Assembly (NCBI GenBank): GCA_019454045.1
Contig: SKCR01001820.1
Location: forward strand, 62,001-126,000
DNA: 64,000 nt
Reading direction: 5' to 3'
Source: Zanthoxylum bungeanum
Lineage: Eukaryota; Streptophyta; Magnoliopsida; Sapindales; Rutaceae
This document shows positions 49,360 to 60,307 of the stretch, one piece after another (position 1 is the stretch's first letter; every line of letters starts with the position of its first letter). The notes beneath the pieces are model-generated. The model was not told the origin of the DNA and made no database searches. It worked only from the letters and a program-made list of their open reading frames with translations. A program made the position numbers and the translations under genes.

Positions 49360-52262
49360 AAGGCTCCGGCTTCAAGTATGTTTGTCATAAACATATTCAC
49401 TACTGGTTTCAAAATGGATTTTTGATACTAAGTGTTGTACATATATATGTACTGATGTGCGGAATCTGCTGATTAGCAGGAGACTGACTTCAGTTGAGAT
49501 CAATCTACAAGTCAGAAACGACGTACGTAAGTCGCTGTTTTAACCGTAGAAACCTAAGTTTAAGAACTACCTTTGGGTATGTACTTAAATTAGGAAACTG
49601 TTATAATGTAACTAGTTTGACTAGAAACGTTATCTCTATATCTAAGTTTAACCCGTTGCGGGTATACCTTTATATTCTAGAACACTAAGTGTTTTATTTT
49701 ATAAAGATGGTATTGAGATAAGCGCATTAGATGTGAATAACAATATTTATATTTAGAATATAAATTAATCTCATACGTATAACATGACAAACAAATAGCT
49801 CAAACTGAATAAATCAGTTGAGACTTATAAGTGGCATTGTTGTCTGGGACATTAACAAGACTCGTATATCCACATTTTCAAAGAGTGGGTACTAGGAAGG
49901 ATTTGATTCTATTCAAATAAGGTCTACGAATCTAGTTTATTGGCCAAAGTGCCTAAAATACCTTTTAATTGGTAAAAGTGCAAGTGCCACCGATCTGTTA
50001 GCCCTCATTCATAGTGACATAAGTGGGCCCATGTCTAGCTAGGCTAGATGTGGATATGAATGCTTCGTAACCTTTACGGATGTGGCATCGCGTTATGGTT
50101 ATGTGTTTCTTGTGAAACATAAATCAGAAACTTTTGATAAATTCAAAGAGTTTCGACACGAAGTAGATAGACAGATCGGCTAAAGTATTAAACTGTCACG
50201 GTTAGACCGTGGTGGAAAATACTTAAGCAATAAGTTTCTCAAATTTTGAAAGAGTATGGTATTCTTTCACAGTGGACTCCTCCCGGAACACCTCAATTAA
50301 GCGGTGTGTCCAAATTGAGAAACCAGATTTTGTTGGACATAGTAAGGTTAATCATGAGTCGTTCTGAGCTACCATTTTCCTTCTAGGGATACGCATTAAA
50401 CAGTGCATACTTATTTTGAATAAGGTTCCATGAAAATATTTTTGACTGATTTCATATTAGATATGAACAAGAAAGAAACTGGGTTTTCATTCCTGAAGAT
50501 TTGGGAATGCTAGGCATATGTTTGGATGATATCAAACTAAAACCCAAATCGGATAACGTGCCTAATTTGTAAGTTATCCTAGGGTACCCAAGTATAGTAC
50601 TTATACATCTCACAAGAGAACAATGTAATTGTTGCTCTCGATGCGGTATTCCTAAGAGGAATTCCTATATGCAGTGGTAAGTGGGAGGAAAGTAAAACTC
50701 GATGAAAATCGGAGTAATACTGTTCAGGCACCGATTTCTTAACGGAACACAAATAGTTCATTAGGGATGAAACTGTACCATAATCTTCGAATACACAAGA
50801 ACCGCGTAAGTCGGAGAGAGTCAGAAAACAACCTGGGAGGTATGGGTTTCTGATCTCACCTCATGTAGATGTCGATCTTATTGAGGGAGACAAACTGACT
50901 ACGTATGAGGAAGTGATACAAGGCATCGACTCCCTATTATGGAAAAGTGCCATGATGTCCGAAATGGATTCCATGTATACCAACCAAGTTTGGACACTGG
51001 TTGATGTACCGGAAGGCATTGTGCCTATTGGCACTACATGAGTCTTCAAGGAAGACAAACATGGATGGCAACATACAAACGTACAAAGCTAGGCTTGTAG
51101 CGAAAAGGTATCGTTATCAACATTGTGTCGATTACGACGAAATCTTTTATTTGTTGCCATGATTAAATCCATTTGGATAATGCTTGCTAATGCTACATGT
51201 TTCATTTATGAAATATGGCAGCTGAACGTCAGAATCGCTTTCCTTAAACGGAAACCTTTTGGAGGATTTTACAACATCCTGATGGTTTTGTCACACCAAA
51301 ACAAGAAAACAAGGTTTGCAAGTTAATTCGATCCATTTATGGATTGAAGCAAGCATTACGTTCTTGGAACTAACGTTTTGAGATCATAATGGTATATGAT
51401 TTAATTCAAAACTGAAATAATTCTTGTGTATATAAGGAGGTTAGTGGGAGCGCACTAAAAGTGATTGTCCTAAATAATGATGATATATCATTTCTTGGAA
51501 ATGATATTCCCATAATACAATCGGTGAAAGCTTGGCTTTCATGAAAATTCTCCGTAGACTACTTGGGAGAAACAACCTTTATTCTAGGAATAAGGATCTA
51601 CTGGGATAGATCTAAAAGTTGTTGGCACTCTCCGAGGACTCGTACATTTGAAAGAAGTACGTGACCTGATGTATCATATGCTTTGAGCATATGGAGTCAC
51701 AATCAGGCCAATCCATGTGATGGTCATTGGATTGATGTTGAGAACATCCTTAAGTATCTTAGATGAACTAATGATGCTTTCTTATACTATGGAGAAGGAG
51801 AACTTGAGGTGACTGGATTCTCTATTGCAAGTTTCCAAACAGAAAAAGACGATTGTAAGTCGCAATAAGGGTACTATATAGTTTGAATAACGGAACAGTG
51901 AGCTGGAAATCTTTCAAGCAAGATACTGTTGCCGAATAAACAACAAAAGCGGATTATTGCTGCAGCTGAGGCAGCAATAGAAGCACTTTCGATCTATATA
52001 ATCCTAATCAGATTATGTATAGTTCTGTTAGCAGCTGAGCTAGGCCTCAGCACATGCTAAAGAATTAATGGTCTCATCAACAATCCAAGTATGAACTTCA
52101 ACTATTCATCTGATTCGTTCAGATCATACATCGTGGCGATGTGATGATCGAATAAATCGCATCAGATGATAACTTTGCAAATCCGCTGACGAAAGCAGTT
52201 TCTCAGCAGAATTTTGAGCAACCCGTACATGGTTCAAGTGTAAGACACTTGAGTGATTGGCT
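49360..52262 (+). pseudogene. Decayed Copia pol of A3
   Basis: Protease to integrase junction at 49494-49688 (LKLGNCYNVTSLTRNVISIS). Integrase zinc-binding remnant near 49830-49960 and core near 50000-50165 (LIHSDISGPMSS, then FVTFTDVASRYGYVFLVKHK). Integrase C-terminus near 50440-50700. Reverse transcriptase near 51060-51560 with CKLIRSIYGLKQA (about 51318-51352) and a decayed YVDD region. RNase H and tail near 51900-52260, ending with a NFANPLTKA block. Many frameshifts and stops; better preserved than A1 and A2. Confidence 0.8.
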
Positions 52263-52269
52263 ATAGGCC

Positions 52270-52280
52270 AAGTGGGAGAT
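52270..52280 (+). other. Polypurine tract of A3
   Basis: AAGTGGGAGAT directly before the 3' LTR. The same tract precedes the A1 3' LTR and, in reverse, the A2 3' LTR. Confidence 0.8.
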
Positions 52281-54249
52281 TGTTGGACAATTATGACCCA
52301 TAGCATCACTATTTGTACAGAACATGGTGTTGTTGTACAAATTAACTATGTGACAAAGGAAATTACTATTTTATCATTTTTAATTAGATTACCGGGATAT
52401 ATAAATGATAAAAGTCCATATGATTAGTACCGGATTAATAAGATATGAGACATTATTAATCCACTAAGGTTTAATCATTAAAATGTCCCTAGTCGTAGTA
52501 TTATCGAGACTGGACATCGATAATGCGGAATAGACTAGTATTGCACTTGTGCGCGTTGTGAGAGCATAACGGCATAGTTCTCATATATTTGGGTATTGAT
52601 ACTCATGCAAGTGTAATAGGAGGTTGTGTTTACCGATGGTACGGAAACAGCTTCGCTCTGGATAGACCCCTCGGAATTCCATTGGTAGTATGACTATGTG
52701 TCTATGGAAGTCCGAATCAGGGTAGGTGTATTTGGTCTTAACCTGAGACTTGCATCGCTAATACTTGCGACAATCAATATACTTTGGTTTTGGTCGTCCA
52801 GGGCTTTAACAGGTTCTGTGTACGCCTCTTCTGGGTATATTGAGAATCGTAGTGTATTGGGTGTGATGTCAAGATGGAAGTATCACTCCAGTCATATGGA
52901 GATGATGATCACGCAGGATACGGAACTAGTACTCTTTAGTACTGCAGTCATCGGGATAATATGACTAGGTCATGATTATCCAATTATAGAGACTAGTTAC
53001 CAGACATCTGATATATGCTTCGTACGGGGCAGACACAATTTCAGCCCCAGGCCTAGCATGTGACATCCGATACTGGATCGCAATACGCAATACTACGTAT
53101 ACTACACTTGATACAGATTACATATTCCTTTAAGAATATTTCTAGAGAATTGGGTAGGCACGGTGCTTTGCTAGAAGCCAACCATGTCTTGTAAATCGGT
53201 AAAAACGTAGTACTAGGTACGCACGTGTTCGGATAGTCCGACGACCGGATTTACTGCCAACATATCCAGGGATCTCATGGGTCGCTTCCCGAAGATTCAC
53301 CGATTACGTATGACTTGGACATAATTAATTTGGGATTAATTAGAAGAGAGAGAAAATTAATCTAGGATTAATTACGGAGATATTTTATCTGGGATAAAAT
53401 ACTATTTAAAGAGAGAGAACGATTAATTTGGAATTAATCGATAAAATAATATATTCGATATATTAAACGAAATTAGATTTCGACGCGGAATTAAAATTAT
53501 ATTTTAATTCGGGCGAACGAGTTAATTTAGAATTAATTCGCTAGCGACGTGAATAGTAATTTTGCTAGGCATAATTATTTAATTAAATTTGATTTAATTA
53601 CGTCGCAACGGAAAATTCGCTAATTCGAAATTAGCGAACCCGAGCCCGGGATGTGTTGCGGGCCCACTCGGATTTTGAATCAAGTGGGGCCCACATATCA
53701 CATCACTGGTCATTCATTCACCTTTTTGGTGATGGAAGTTAGTGAATGAAATGAAGGTTGTTTGTTATTCACACAATGTGAAAAAGGTGATGGACATATA
53801 CCAACTTTGGTATATCTTTTACTTTTGATTTTTGAAAAAAAAAAAAGGAACCAACACACTTTGTTATTCTTCTCTCTCCCTCACGGTTTCCTCTCTCATT
53901 TTTTAAAGAAGCCGAATGCTCCCTCTCTCTCACTCCCTCCATTCCGAGACCTAGGGTTCTTGGTTGAAGATTTTTTATTCAAAAATCTTGAGTGCTAGCA
54001 CACACAAGGAGTCTTACAAAGGTGATAGGGAAACCCATCTATGAGCTTGGAATCAACACTCAAAGCTTGGAGCTTGAAGATCAACACAAAGAGCACAACA
54101 AAGGGCTTGGCCGAAACTTCAAGGAAGAAATTTTTGTGTTCATCGCATCCAAAAGCCGATCAAAGTGAGTATTTTCCGCTACTTTACTTTGTTGTATTCG
54201 CACATTTCATTGCTTAATTTGATCTTGGTTTGACCTAGAAAACCCAAAA
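52281..54249 (+). repeat. 3' LTR of A3
   Basis: 1969 bp; starts TGTTGG and ends CCCAAAA in place of CCCAACA, followed by TSD CTATA at 54250-54254. Confidence 0.92.
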
Positions 54250-54254
54250 CTATA

Positions 54255-54955
54255 TACCTTATTTTCTTCAGTTTGGATTGCATAGTTTTCTCTGAAAATT
54301 TGTGGATTTCTAGCTCTTGTGTATTTTACTTTTTAAAATCTTTCTTGTATTTTCTTTTTCTTTCAGTAATAAAATTATGTGTGTTTTTATTCAAATTATG
54401 AGTAGCTAATTTCTTTTTGTTGGGTTAAATGGTGAAGTTTTTAATATGAAAATATAGATTAATCTCACTTATATAATAATATATAAATTGTAATCTAATG
54501 ATTAATATTTAATTTAAATCTGGATTAATTATTGACAAACTTTGTTACAGCCTATATGACTGATTTTATTTATTTGGCATAATTGAGTACCTAATTGGAC
54601 TTGTTATAGACAAAAGTTATCACTGTCTTTATGGCTGGTTTTATATGTTTTGGCATAATTAATTCCTGAAATAAATTAATTGGGTAATAATGACAATTTA
54701 TATATTATAAAAAGTGAGATTTCTAAATTTGAAATATTAAAAGTGGATCACATAACCTCATTATTTTATTTTATTGTTGTAATCTAATTTAAAACTTTCC
54801 AATCACTTCAAACAAATCAATCATTTTATTTTTACTCAAATTGTTATTTTATTTTACTAAATATATTCCATGTGAATCGACTCCGGACTTACCGGGTTAT
54901 TTTATTACATCGACACTCTTATACTTGGGAGAAAAAAACCACTTTTTGAGTGTGT
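54255..54955 (+). repeat. Gypsy-type LTR unit G1, right part
   Basis: Continues G1 after the A3 insertion. A poly(A)-type AATAAAATTATG lies at about 54370, as at 55783 in G2. It ends in a leader-like block (GAATCGACTCCGGACTTACC, then TCTTATACTTGGGAG) typical of the ends of Tat/Athila-group LTRs. 54437-54766 matches 55848-56156. Confidence 0.6.
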
Positions 54956-55190
54956 CTAATTTTTTAGGATAAAAATATTACATTTTTTCAACAAGACCTA
55001 TGAATATTATGGGTACAATGAATTGATTGATACATTATTTTATGTGTGTATGGATGAAGGGTAAAAAAATACATGAGAAATTACTCATTTGATTAATTAA
55101 AAAGAAAGAAAATAATTATTCACTTGGATAAGAAATTTTCTTTTAAGTTTTCGCTTAAATTACTAGGGACTAGTAATAAGCTGGTTGGGG
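54956..55190 (+). other. Short spacer between G1 and G2
   Basis: About 235 bp matching 41480-41720 (AACAAGACCT, GAATATTATGGG, CTAGGGACTAGTAATAAGCTGG). The G1-spacer-G2 layout means two tandem units of about 1.5 kb. No primer-binding site is recognised. Confidence 0.55.
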
Positions 55191-56156
55191 TGTGATGAGT
55201 ATTAAAAGTGTACATTTAATAAAAGAGAAACTAATCATTTTACACTTATAATGTCATTAATTCCCTTAATTTAGCACATTTGTAAGATAATAATTAAATT
55301 TATGTTTTATATATTTTTATTGTGATTTTTATTTATTGTGTATGTGAGATAATATTTTGAATACATAACTAGAAAAATAGACGTGACAATTGATGACTAT
55401 GACAAATGGATACACAAGCCAAAACAAAGCCAACATTTTCAAAGAAACATCATGTGGTTGTTGGAAGTATTCATTAAAGTAAATAGTGTTTCTCCTTATA
55501 TATATATATTATTATATTAGATAATATAATCTAATAATATATATATATATATAAAAGAAAACAAAAGGGGTCATCCATGTTGAAATTTTTTATATTATTA
55601 CTTGTAATTTGATTTTCAAGTTGCGTCTGCATTTGCAAAAAAGTGTCTATAAATAAAGAACATTCGGCACCTTAGAAGGCATACTTTCTTTCAATTCTAT
55701 GTAGAATGTGGGAGATAGTGTCTTGTGTGTTTTAATTTTTAAAGGTTTCTTGTAATTTCTTTTTCTTTCATTAATAAAATTATGAGTGTATTTATTCAAA
55801 TTATGAGTATCTAATTTCATTTTGCTGAGGTGAATGGTGAAGATTTTAATATGAAAATATAGATTAATCTTATATTTATATTATAATATATAAATTATAA
55901 TCTAATGATTAATACTTAATTTAAATCTGGATTAATTATTAACAAATTTTGTTACGGTATATATGGCTGGTTTTATTTATTTGGCATAATCAAGTACCTA
56001 ACTTGACTTATTATAGACAAATGCTATCACCACTTTTATGACTGGTTTTATTTGTTTTGACATAATTAATTCTTGAAATAAATTAACTGGGTAATATTGA
56101 CTATTTATATATTATAAAAAGTAAGGTTCCCAAATTTGAAATATTAAAAGTGGATC
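55191..56156 (+). repeat. Gypsy-type LTR unit G2, left part
   Basis: Starts TGTGATGAGTATT and includes GTCTATAAATAAAG (about 55647) as a TATA box. An imperfect palindrome of TA-rich DNA lies at about 55497-55553. It matches G1 up to AAAAGTGGATC at 56156 and is then interrupted by geminivirus-like DNA. Confidence 0.6.
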
Positions 56157-56229
56157 TCCTAGCCCCAAACCCAGAACGATAGATCTTGTCGCATCGCAGA
56201 TTCGTAACTGTAGTCCGGATTACATAAAA

Positions 56230-56337
56230 CTATACTAGGAATACCGCCTTTAATATGGGGAGTGCAAGTTCTATAGAACTATATTCACTAGAATATACCC
56301 CCTCCACAACACCGGTTTTTATATCTTTCATATCCAT
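56230..56337 (-). pseudogene. Geminivirus movement-protein-like N-terminus (EGV1)
   Basis: From ATG 56337 the frame runs 35 codons to a stop at 56230. The first 27 codons are close to the N-terminus at 59914 (DIKTGVVEGVYSS, then YSSIELALP), after which the two copies diverge. The start lies about 110 bp after the coat-protein stop on the same strand. It is preceded by a 3' splice-site-like TTTTGGTAG. It is assigned by similarity to the longer copy; too short alone. Confidence 0.6.
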
Positions 56338-56445
56338 TAACCTACCAAAACACATTTATATCATCATATAACATTATCATTTGCTAAGTAACACTTATGT
56401 GAAAGAAATTGACACTGACAAACTGGTCAAAAATATTAATATACA

Positions 56446-57030
56446 TTAAACAGTTTTAAAATACATCTGACTTCTCAAAGTATATCTACATGATTTACCA
56501 CTATCAGTGGCTGACACTAAATATATAGCACCCTTATGAATACTACCAACGTTTCCTATTAATGTATCCTTATAATCAGTCCACACATCTACTGGCACAA
56601 AACGATCAATAGTCTCTAAACCATGCCGACATTGTTCTGACCCACCGGCTCCACTAAGTTTATATCTTAGTTTCCTTAATATTTTAAAACAATCAGACAA
56701 ATCAGGATCAACAACCCAAGTTTATGGGTTCCCTTCACCAACCCCAACAAATATCTTATCTGCCAATGGTACTGTCTCTGATGGCGCATTATCACTCACT
56801 ATAAAAAATAAAACGTGATGAACGATTGGATCTTCTTTAGCATCCGGACCTAGTTGAACATTACCTATTAGCTTTATACCTTTCACAACAATCTTATCTG
56901 ACTGACGGTCAGACTTTTTATTGCCCAAAGCAACACCATTAAGCAATCTAGACACCCCACCGTTATTAAAAACTATGTCGCTAAATTCTTCATCATACAC
57001 CTGTAACTTCCTAGGGGATACTTTATTCAT
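56446..57030 (-). pseudogene. Geminivirus coat-protein/nuclear-shuttle-like gene (EGV1)
   Basis: One frame of 195 codons with a single stop at 56722-56724. Features of the geminivirus capsid-fold family: a KIVVKGIKLIGNVQL strand region, an HHVLFFIVSDNAPSE strand followed by a loop, a FKILRKLRYKLSG block (about residue 114), and a C-terminal strand ending LRSQMYFKTV. Further in-frame basic codons lie upstream to about 57080, where another stop occurs, so the basic N-terminus extends beyond this ATG. In the virus this protein encloses ssDNA and carries it into the nucleus. It cannot be decided by eye whether it is nearer to coat protein or nuclear shuttle protein. Confidence 0.7.
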
Positions 57031-57121
57031 TTTAATATATCGAGGAATATTTTGAACATAACACTTACGCGCGTATGTAAAACGCGTAGGACAATATCAG
57101 GACCTATTCCGATTAGATCTT

Positions 57122-57449
57122 CTATAACCACTCGTTCCCTGAGTCGTCTTTTTCCAGTATACCACTGGAGTTCGATTGAAGCTCTAACAGCCTCCTACCA
57201 TTCTTAATATATATCTCTTTGGACCTAGCACGAAAAGCCCTCAAATTTCTTTTACCTCGACTAACTCTTCTGTTCAACCTTCTTAACCGGCTTATCAACT
57301 CCCTCTCTTCTGCGCACAATCGAACAAACTTCGCCGGAACTAATTGACCACGACCTTCCCACTCTCTGATTTGCCACGTCAAGAAGCGATCTACACATTT
57401 GAATGAATTGCCCGTAATTCGTGGGATAATCTTCTAGAGAGTACAACAT
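57122..57449 (-). pseudogene. Geminivirus V2 (pre-coat)-like gene, frameshifted (EGV1)
   Basis: Two overlapping minus-strand frames lie just upstream of the coat-protein-like gene. The first (57449-57261) starts MLYSLEDYPTNYGQFIQM, in the manner of V2 proteins. The second (57382-57122) continues with ELISRLRRLNRRVSRGKRN, a basic part resembling the middle of V2. A single frameshift near 57380 would explain both. V2 is a silencing suppressor and movement-related protein in begomovirus-like viruses. The match is by general pattern and position only. Confidence 0.45.
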
Positions 57450-57584
57450 TGTATACTACATCTATCAATAAAAACGATAAATAAAAAGAAGAGAGAATAT
57501 ACAGATACTGACTTTTCTTTTCTTCTGCAATACCCTTCAATTCAAATAACATGTCGATTTGACAACCCCCATCACATCCACAAC

Positions 57585-57594
57585 TTTATATAAA
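57585..57594 (-). promoter_or_regulatory. TATA box upstream of V2-like frame
   Basis: Minus-strand TTTATATAAAG about 136 bp upstream of the V2-like start. A CACGTG G-box core lies further upstream at 57720-57725. The layout fits a virion-sense promoter within the viral intergenic region. Confidence 0.45.
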
Positions 57595-57773
57595 AATAAT
57601 GCACGCCTTCTCTTGCAAGCTCTTCCACAATAATCAAACACATGTCCTATTTTATTTTGAATCATAAAATTTCCCCCCAAAAAATATCTCATCACTGGTC
57701 TGGTTACATCTCAACCATACACGTGTAACTACTTTAATCTAACGGCTACCGACACTAAAACAGTGAAAAATCC

Positions 57774-57976
57774 ACCATACATTTTATTTTATTATTGCAG
57801 TCTAATTTAAAATTTTCAATCACTTCAAACAATTCAATCTTTTTATTTTCACTAAAATTATTATTTTATTTTACTAAATCTATTCCCTGTGGATTGACCA
57901 CGAACTTATTTGATTATTTTATTACTTCAACACTCTTATACTTGGGAGTAAAGAACTACTTTGTGAGTGTGTCACG
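57774..57976 (+). repeat. Gypsy-type LTR unit G2, right part
   Basis: Resumes the match to G1 (about 54760-54950): ATTTTATTTTATT, CAATCACTTCAAACAA, TATTACTTCAACACTCTTATAC. Ends near GTGTGTCACG. Confidence 0.65.
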
Positions 57977-59361
57977 TTTTATTATCTGGCCAACAATAGA
58001 ATATGTGTGGTAAACCCTTAGAAACTTGAGAAATGGAATTTGGGTTTAGCTTTGGGAATAATAGCGTGTGATCGTACTTCTTAATGAATATATTTTCGTG
58101 CAAGATATGAAGCGTAGCCATAATTAGAACCTGAACTTAATGAGTTAAATTTGACTTAATTATCATAAGAATATAGGTAATTGAATAAAGTTAAGTGTTT
58201 CTACCTGACCATCGGAAGAAATTTGTAGATAAATTAACTTTTTAGGTTAATAATTCATAACAATAACCCAATTGAATGAAAATTACAATAACTCATTGTT
58301 TGCATACTTAGGTGAAATTATAACTCTAGATTCTTCTCTCGCATAAGGTTTTCCAAAGTTGTTCAATTTTCTGTTATTTAGATTTTCAGTTAGTTAATTT
58401 ATTCCAAACTCTTTCAACCAATTGTTTAATTTTAGTAAAGTTAGGTTTAGTTTTAATATTAATAGGATTAATAATAATTTCATGTGAATTCAATATCCGA
58501 CTTATTGTCACTCTATTACTTTAGCGATACATGCGCTTGCATGCGGTAATAAAATCGTGATCACGAAACACAACACAAGGGAGGTTAATTCGCAAGCCAA
58601 AAGCCCGCACGCACGCAGCAATGCTGGAGCACTTGTGCGCGCCCATCTGCGCCATCAACCCAGTAGCGCCCGCAACATTCTGCTCATCTTTCACACCCAC
58701 AACGTTCATTAGCTTCAGTCCACTTATTTAACTATAAAGCCTCGCAAGTCAGCCACGTACTACAACAACAACAACAAGAACAACAACAATGCATTGCGGC
58801 AGCCTTGAAACCTCACCAACGCAGCCCCATTTTAGCCCAGCAGTGAGCTACTTGGCAACAGCCATTCTCGCCCTTCGACTCAAGTCTTTAGCAACTTTTC
58901 CCACACTCTTTAGAGATTAAAACAAAGTTCCCTTGCTTAACTACCCAACCAATAGGCCTAATTGGACTAGGGGCTTGTTGCACAAGGAAGAGGTTACACG
59001 CCAAGGAGACAAAATATGAGTGTGATTCAAGTAAGAAAACAATGAGGAGGAATTAGAGTCAAATTTGGAATCCGAAGTCCCATTAGGAATAAATTGGGCA
59101 TGTATTATGGGGACATGCCCAATTCATTCATAGATTAGAAGGAAATAAATTTGCATTACTAAGAAGCCAAGGAGCAGAGCTCCAACAGCATAGATCTCCC
59201 ACATAATTTTCCGATAGGTTTTGCATAATTTTCCATATATTTTCTTTGTAATCATTAACATTAGCCACCTAAGGTTGTAAGATCCAAAATAATTTGGTGT
59301 TGGTAGTGCAATTTGCAAATCAACGATCCCTTTGACAATTCATTGAACAAAGGGATTCAAT
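57977..59361. other. Intergenic DNA with an LTR relic and a CAA-rich tract
   Basis: 58440-58560 resembles another gypsy LTR end (GAATTCAATATCCGACTTATTG, then ACTTTAGCGATACATGCGC). 58560-58720 is unusually GC-rich. A CAACAACAACAAGAACAACAACAA-type tract, written here by unit as (CAA)n with one GAA, lies at about 58762-58789. The 62-codon minus frame at 58521-58709 has no recognisable domain and is not called. Nothing else is supported. Confidence 0.45.
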
Positions 59362-59369
59362 TATCCAAT
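59362..59369. repeat. 8-bp TSD TATCCAAT, left copy
   Basis: Identical to 60656-60663 across the hAT-like element. An 8-bp duplication is the hallmark of hAT insertion. Confidence 0.85.
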
Positions 59370-59601
59370 TAGGGGCATGGTTCGGTCCGGTTCAGCACAT
59401 TATAAAAAAATTATAATTATTTTATTTTATTTTTTTAAAAAAAAAGTTATTGTACCATTTTTTATTTAAAAAATTATAATTATTTTTAATTATCGGTTCG
59501 GTTCGGTACAATTCGGTTGTTTCAATTTTTTAATAATAACAATAAAAAATTTAATAACATTCGCTGAATCTATTATTTATTGAAATTTTTTTATACTGTT
59601 T

Positions 59602-59817
59602 AGGTTAAGTAGTGCTATTGATAATGAACAAGTTAGACATGGGTTAGAAACAATTGATCATTTTATACCCGTTAGTGTGTGGACCGATTACAAAGATACG
59701 TTGTTTGGGAATGTTGGTAGTATTCAAAAGGGTGCCATATATTTAATTACAGCCACTGTTAGTGGTAAAGCGTGTAAATATACTTTGAGAAGTCAGATGT
59801 ACTTTAAAACAGTTTAA
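59602..59817 (+). pseudogene. Geminivirus coat-protein-like C-terminal fragment (EGV2)
   Basis: 71 uninterrupted codons to TAA 59815-59817, matching the C-terminal third of the frame at 56446-57030 (VWTDYKDTLFGNVGSIQKGA; end LRSQMYFKTV). The first codons follow a pyrimidine-rich TACTGTTTAG, which is either an acceptor-like site or the breakpoint. Differences from EGV1 are biased to third codon positions. Confidence 0.7.
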
Positions 59818-59913
59818 TGACAATGTTATTTATTATATTGTGAGACAGTTTAGCAGTGTTCATTTCTTTCACATTCTACAATGGAATGATATTTTTTTTT
59901 ATTGTTTAGGTTA

Positions 59914-60139
59914 ATGGACGTAGACGATATAAAAACTGGTGTTGTTGAGGGGGTTTACTCGAGTGATTACAGTTCTATAGAACTTGCATTACCTAATTTA
60001 TTCGCGCAATTGAAATTGAGATATGGTAACAAGAGTATTAAAGTTGATAAGATTATGATAAAGTATTCACCGTTGTGTGCTCCTAATGCATGTGGGACAG
60101 TTAGAGTAAATATTTACGATCGTCGTTTGGATGGGTTGA
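59914..60139 (+). pseudogene. Geminivirus BC1-type movement-protein-like N-terminus (EGV2)
   Basis: From ATG 59914 about 75 codons without a stop. The stretch LKLRYGNKSIKVDKIMIKYS followed by ACGTVRVNIYDRR has the hydrophobic/charged pattern of the N-terminal part of begomovirus BC1-type movement proteins, which carry viral DNA between cells. It lies 97 bp after the coat-protein stop on the same strand and follows TTGTTTAG, an acceptor-like site. The frame is cut near 60139 at an inversion junction; the stop at 60145 is in foreign sequence. Confidence 0.6.
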
Positions 60140-60149
60140 GGGTTTAGGG

Positions 60150-60307
60150 TCTTCCTTAGCATCAGACCCTAACTGAACATTACCAATTAACCTGATACCT
60201 TTAACAACAATCTTATCCGACTGACGATCGCACTTTTTATTACCCAATTCAATACCATTTATTAACCTAGACGCACCACTATTAGTAAACACAATGTTAC
60301 TCTTCAA
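60150..60307 (-). pseudogene. Geminivirus coat-protein-like N-terminal fragment, inverted (EGV2)
   Basis: About 52 codons on the minus strand matching EGV1 coat-protein-like residues from IVFNNGG to DAKEDP (here IVFTNSGASRLINGIELGNK). It abuts the movement-protein fragment head to head at about 60140-60149, so a rearrangement joined two parts of the viral genome in opposite orientation. Confidence 0.7.

Larger units (their letters stand above)
42295..54249 (+). mobile_element. Copia family A element, copy A3
   Basis: Both LTRs are present (42295-44267 and 52281-54249), with a canonical primer-binding site, a polypurine tract and TSD CTATA (42290-42294 and 54250-54254). The two LTRs differ little by eye. 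A3 keeps gag sequence missing from A1 and A2, and its LTR differs from theirs in the 43670-43760 region, so it represents another subfamily. A family A solo LTR (47036-49090, minus) splits its gag. Coding capacity is lost. Confidence 0.93.
56157..57773 (-). mobile_element. Endogenous geminivirus-like segment EGV1
   Basis: About 1.6 kb present in G2 but absent from the matching place in G1 (about 54745-54760), so G1 is the empty-site counterpart. On the minus strand it holds, in order, a promoter-like region, a V2-like frame, a coat-protein-like frame and the start of a movement-protein-like frame. No TSD is evident, as expected for end-joining insertion of viral DNA. No replication-initiator (Rep) sequence and no TAATATTAC origin motif were seen. 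It is a partial, defective copy. Confidence 0.75.

Noticed and set aside
57450..57773. Possible geminivirus origin of replication
   Set aside because: Looked on both strands for TAATATTAC in a stem-loop and for Rep-binding iterons; none seen. Kept only as a promoter-like region.
57977..59361. Search for a Rep gene belonging to the viral segments
   Set aside because: No frame with rolling-circle or helicase motifs was found; the 62-codon frame at 58521-58709 has no such motif.
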